Of a stretch of DNA of 64,000 bases, positions 61,060-64,000 are shown in pieces. How positions within the stretch are numbered: position 1 is the first letter of the stretch; every line of letters starts with the position of its first letter. The notes under the pieces were generated by a model. It saw nothing but the letters and a program-made list of their open reading frames with translations, made no database searches and was not told the origin of the DNA. The translations under genes were made by a program, and so were the position numbers. The stretch spans positions 62,001 through 126,000 of the forward strand of contig JAUNSG010000004.1 in the NCBI GenBank assembly GCA_030539335.1, read 5' to 3'. This stretch comes from Eubacteriales bacterium. Lineage in GTDB: Bacteria > Bacillota > Clostridia > Oscillospirales > Butyricicoccaceae.

Positions 61060-61092
61060 TATTTAGAATTCAAATAATTCGAATTCTAAATA
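61060..61092. promoter_or_regulatory. MarR-type operator, 12-bp perfect inverted repeat
   Basis: TATTTAGAATTC and GAATTCTAAATA with a 9-bp spacer, directly after the -10 hexamer and covering the transcription start. The operon encodes a MarR protein, so this is the expected autorepression site. Confidence 0.75.
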
Positions 61093-61143
61093 ATAGACAT
61101 ACAGCGCCTTTGCGCTGCACATGGAAGGAGAACCTATCGCAAC

Positions 61144-62415
61144 ATGGAAAAGCTGAAACGCTACATTATCTTTATCCTTGGCCTATATCTCAGCTCGCTG
61201 GGGGTCAGTGTGGTCACCAAAGCCAGCCTTGGTACTTCCCCCATTTCCTCTATCCCTTATGTCCTGAGCATGAATTTCCCCTTTACTCTGGGACAGTTTA
61301 CCATCGTTTTCAGCCTGCTGCTGATTGCCTTGCAGCTTTTGATCCTCGGCAAAAATTTCCGTCTGGAGCACGTCCTGCAAATCCCGGTTTCCATTCTATT
61401 TGGATATTTCATTGATTTCAGTATGCAGCTCCTTTTTTTCGTCCAGAGCGATTCTTATCCCGTCCAGATCCTCTATCTTCTGATCGGCTGTCTGATTCTC
61501 GGCTTTGGTGTTTATATGGAAGTACTGGCCAATGTCGTCATGCTGCCCGGAGAGTCCTTTGTCCGCGCCGTCGTGTTCCGCTGGAATACAGATTTCGGAA
61601 TAACCAAGATCTGCTTTGATGTCTCAATGTCTGTCATCGCAGCAGCGATCTCCCTGATTCTGGCACACCGGCTGGACGGCGTGCGCGAGGGTACGATCAT
61701 TGCCGCTCTGCTCGTCGGATTTATCGCCCGTCAATTTGGCAAACTGCTTGCCTTTCTTCCGGATAAGATTTATCACACCGCCGAACAGAGTGCGGCTTCT
61801 TCTGCTCCACACGAGCCGCCGGAAGAGCCGGTCTGCATTGTGATCGCCCGCCAGTATGGCAGCGGCGGTCATGCACTGGGGGAACGTCTGGCGAATGAGC
61901 TTGGCTATTCGTTTTATGACAACCAGCTCATTCAGATGACAGCCGCCTCGACCAGCTATACGCCGGAATACATCGAAAATCGCGAGACACATATGACAAA
62001 CAGCCTATTGTACGATCTGGTCAATCAGGTGTACAATTATTCTGGACAGAAGTCAACCAGAGACACTATTTTCGAGGCAGAATCCGAGGTTGTCCGCACA
62101 CTTGCTGCAAAAGAAAACTGCGTCATTGTCGGCCGCTTTGCGAACTATGCGCTCCGAAATCAGCTGCATTGTCTGCGCATTTTCTGTCATGCCCCGCTGT
62201 CCTATCGTATCCCGCGCATTGCGCAGGAAGAGTCTGTCAGCGAGGAGATTGCAGCACATCATATTACCCAGACCGATCAAAGCCGTTCGGATATTTACCA
62301 ATATTACACCCACCGCACGTGGGGAAATTCCTCCGATTATACTTTGAGCATCGATATGTCTCTGGGAGAAGATTACGCCGAAGAGATCATCCACAAGGCA
62401 TTGGCACGTATTTGA
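61144..62415 (+). CDS. Fusion of YczE/YitT-like membrane domain and cytidylate kinase-like domain
   Basis: 423 residues. The N-terminal 200 or so carry five to six membrane helices (YIIFILGLYLSSLGVSVVTK, then SLGTSPISSIPYVLS), like YczE/DUF6198 proteins. From about 225 a soluble P-loop domain begins, VCIVIARQYGSGGHALGERL, with YDNQLIQMTAA and RTLAAKENCVIVGRFANYAL, resembling cytidylate kinase-like proteins; the loop lacks a classical GKS/T Lys. Cytoplasmic kinase-like and membrane halves in one chain suggest a sensor or nucleotide-coupled carrier. MarR-controlled operon. AAGGAGAACC precedes the ATG. Confidence 0.85.
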   Translation: MEKLKRYIIFILGLYLSSLGVSVVTKASLGTSPISSIPYVLSMNFPFTLGQFTIVFSLLLIALQLLILGKNFRLEHVLQIPVSILFGYFIDFSMQLLFFVQSDSYPVQILYLLIGCLILGFGVYMEVLANVVMLPGESFVRAVVFRWNTDFGITKICFDVSMSVIAAAISLILAHRLDGVREGTIIAALLVGFIARQFGKLLAFLPDKIYHTAEQSAASSAPHEPPEEPVCIVIARQYGSGGHALGERLANELGYSFYDNQLIQMTAASTSYTPEYIENRETHMTNSLLYDLVNQVYNYSGQKSTRDTIFEAESEVVRTLAAKENCVIVGRFANYALRNQLHCLRIFCHAPLSYRIPRIAQEESVSEEIAAHHITQTDQSRSDIYQYYTHRTWGNSSDYTLSIDMSLGEDYAEEIIHKALARI

Positions 62416-62442
62416 CCATGCCGCAGTTAAGAGAGGTTCCTT

Positions 62443-62880
62443 ATGCAGAAATCCTATCATTATTTTATGCTGATGAATCATACCCTGTTTCAAAAGCAGG
62501 CCTTTGAACAACTTGCGGATACGCCGCTCTCCATCGGACAGCCAAAGGTGTTGGACTTTTTGTATGAACATGACGGCTGTATGCAAAAAGAAATCGCAGA
62601 GGGCTGCTTGTTAGAGCCTGCCTCCGTCACAAGCCTCCTCTCCCGTATGGAGCGTGAAGAATTGATCCGGCGCACAGCAAAGGACGGTGATCGCCGTTCC
62701 CTGTATGTTTTCCTGACCCCTTATGGAAAGGAAATGGCAGAGCGCGTGCGTCATGCAATGCATGAAATTGAATCCAGAGCGCTTTCTGGTTTTCGTCCGG
62801 ACGAACAGGATGTGCTGATGCAGTTTTTGGAAAAGATCCATTCCAATCTGTGTACTCAGCCAAACGATAATTTCTCGTAA
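62443..62880 (+). CDS. MarR-family transcriptional regulator
   Basis: 145 residues with winged HTH: LSIGQPKVLDFLYEHDGCMQ, KEIAEGCLLEPASVTSLLSRMERE and wing RTAKDGDRRSLYVFLTPYG. It lies 27 nt downstream of the membrane/kinase fusion and probably represses the unit at the 61060 palindrome. Effector unknown. Ends in its own terminator. Confidence 0.93.
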   Translation: MQKSYHYFMLMNHTLFQKQAFEQLADTPLSIGQPKVLDFLYEHDGCMQKEIAEGCLLEPASVTSLLSRMEREELIRRTAKDGDRRSLYVFLTPYGKEMAERVRHAMHEIESRALSGFRPDEQDVLMQFLEKIHSNLCTQPNDNFS

Positions 62881-62897
62881 AAAGAACCAGTGGAAGA

Positions 62898-62931
62898 AAC
62901 CCGTAGTCTATATGAACTACGGGTCTTTTTC
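62898..62931 (+). terminator. Terminator of the MarR unit
   Basis: ACCCGTAGT (62899-62907) pairs with ACTACGGGT (62916-62924), then CTTTTTC. Confidence 0.85.
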
Positions 62932-62953
62932 TTTGTCTTATAACGGCTGCTTG

Positions 62954-64000
62954 TTATCCGGCGGCTGTTTCCTTCACGATACGATCCATGTCCTCGAATT
63001 TACTCAGCATATCCTTTACCAGCGCCAATTGGCATCGTGCACGGATCAAATTATGCTTTGGATAGCTAATTTTAAAATACTTGTCCCCCGTGATGTAATC
63101 ATTGAGGAACCGCGTTGCCAATTCTATGGTAATGGTCACCGCTCCCAGTGCCATCGTATCAATTTCAACCTGTGTCAGGTGCTTGGCTGTCGCACCGATA
63201 AAACCCTCGGCAAAGGCCCGATACAAGTCCAGATCCAGTGAAACCTTGCTGAGATCCGCCTCATCTTCCGCTGCGCTGTTCGCCGCAAAGCGTACGGCAT
63301 CGCCGAAATCATGCATCGCAAGACCCGGCATGACGGTGTCCAGATCAATGACAACCAACGGTTCCAAAGTCGATTTATCCAACAGCACGTTATTGCTCTT
63401 TGTATCGTTGTGCGTCACGCGCAGCGGCAGCTCCCCTGACGCCAGCATATCGGTTAGCTTGCAGGCTGTCGGAAACAGTTCTTTGATCGCTGCAATTTCG
63501 TCCCTGACTTCACAGCACCGATTGCATTCATCCCTCTCTACATCCGCAAAGAAAGCTTCCAGACGCAGGCGTGTATTATGGAAATTTGGTATCGTCTCAA
63601 CGAGCTGCTCGGCATCGAAATCAGATAGATTGACCTGAAATTGGCCAAATGCTTTTCCCGCCGTATAAAGCACCTTGGGATCATTGCTCTCATCAAATCC
63701 GACCGAATCCTCAATGCAATTCATCACGCGCCAAAATTCTGCTGTCCCACTGGACAAATCATATAAGTAATTCTTCCCCTCGTGCGTATGGTGGAAGTGC
63801 AGACGATAGCGCCGGCCAATGATGCCAAAACGCTGCCGCTTTTTCTTCATGATATGTTCGGTTACCAGATCGATGTTGTTCATCATACCTTCCGGGTCAT
63901 GGAAGACATAACTGTTGATTTTTTGGACAACATAGCTGGTTTGAATCGTTTTCCCCTTGCCATCAACATCCTGCATCATGACCACATAGGTCGTATTGAT
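62954..64000 (-). CDS. Aminoglycoside phosphotransferase-fold kinase (N-acetylhexosamine kinase-like), N-terminus missing
   Basis: Open to the right edge; the visible 348 codons begin in frame with INTTYVVMMQDVDGKG, so the start lies outside. SYVVQKINSYVFHDPEGMMN is the beta-hairpin typical of NahK-like kinases. The catalytic loop is LRVTHNDTKSNNVLLD and the metal-binding Asp sits in VIDLDTVMPGLAMHDFGDAV. Such enzymes phosphorylate N-acetylhexosamines or related sugars at C1 with ATP, acting on mucin or glycan breakdown products. Neighbouring context to the right is unknown. Confidence 0.88.
   Translation of the reverse strand: MNTTYVVMMQDVDGKGKTIQTSYVVQKINSYVFHDPEGMMNNIDLVTEHIMKKKRQRFGIIGRRYRLHFHHTHEGKNYLYDLSSGTAEFWRVMNCIEDSVGFDESNDPKVLYTAGKAFGQFQVNLSDFDAEQLVETIPNFHNTRLRLEAFFADVERDECNRCCEVRDEIAAIKELFPTACKLTDMLASGELPLRVTHNDTKSNNVLLDKSTLEPLVVIDLDTVMPGLAMHDFGDAVRFAANSAAEDEADLSKVSLDLDLYRAFAEGFIGATAKHLTQVEIDTMALGAVTITIELATRFLNDYITGDKYFKISYPKHNLIRARCQLALVKDMLSKFEDMDRIVKETAAG

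Overview
This is a chromosomal window from an anaerobic, spore-forming, butyrate-producing Firmicute, most likely a clostridial gut bacterium near Butyricicoccus/Agathobaculum. The placement rests on gene content (4-hydroxybutyryl-CoA dehydratase, a thiolase-crotonase-Hbd operon, SpmAB, SpoIIID, an AbrB-type regulator, and a DUF2325/DUF3793/flavodoxin cluster), sigma-A promoters, strong Shine-Dalgarno sites and moderately high GC. It is inference and was not confirmed by a search. I see no tRNA, rRNA, CRISPR array or insertion sequence.

Region by region. 1-2.5 kb: the N-terminal part of a BspA-like repeat surface protein, a divergent XRE regulator, ruvX, and two paralogous small membrane proteins. 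2.5-6.2 kb: rpmG-secE-nusG-rplK-rplA and rplJ-rplL, with candidate L1 and L10 autoregulatory leaders; rpoBC does not follow. 6.2-10.9 kb: secreted proteins on the minus strand (subtilisin-like protease, Cys-rich protein, lipoprotein, propeller-like protein). 10.9-16.9 kb: a minus-strand cluster glmU-prs-ymdB-pyrK-pyrD-phosphatase/acetyltransferase; this GlmU has a degenerate uridylyltransferase half. 17.1-21.7 kb: dnaD-dnaI, a 590-bp noncoding stretch holding a tandem repeat and a long palindrome, then an SbcD/YhaO-like nuclease gene and a membrane protein. 21.7-26.5 kb: a solute-binding lipoprotein and two Gfo/Idh/MocA dehydrogenases, divergent from a LacI regulator, with no permease. 26.6-28.0 kb: DUF2325-DUF3793-flavodoxin behind a perfect palindrome. 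28.3-34.0 kb: lexA-recG on the minus strand, divergent from asp23-fakA-pth. 34.1-39.1 kb: a beta-helix lipoprotein, a transporter with an iron alcohol dehydrogenase, and pgeF. 39.3-43.0 kb: rny and a YhaN-like ATPase.

43.2-52.3 kb is the metabolic core. 4-hydroxybutyrate dehydrogenase, 4-hydroxybutyryl-CoA dehydratase and a CoA-transferase form the succinate/4-aminobutyrate route to crotonyl-CoA. Thiolase, two crotonases and 3-hydroxybutyryl-CoA dehydrogenase form the acetyl-CoA route to the same intermediate. The final crotonyl-CoA reduction (bcd-etfAB) is not in the window. 52.7-56.7 kb holds sporulation functions (spmA-spmB, an abrB-like gene, spoIIID) and a large membrane glycosyltransferase-like protein. 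56.7-58.9 kb is a SnoaL-like/LysR pair bounded by 25-bp perfect direct repeats and looks like an inserted cassette. 59-64 kb: an L,D-transpeptidase, a MarR-controlled membrane/kinase fusion with an exact promoter-operator arrangement, and a partial sugar-kinase-like gene.

The strongest candidates for something undescribed are the 25-bp-repeat cassette, the tandem noncoding units plus palindrome at 19.1-19.7 kb, the MarR-controlled membrane/kinase fusion, the two-Cys-pair small protein inside the 4-hydroxybutyrate operon, and a 21-bp promoter-adjacent sequence (20 of 21 bases identical) shared by the rplJL promoter and a promoter antisense to spmAB.
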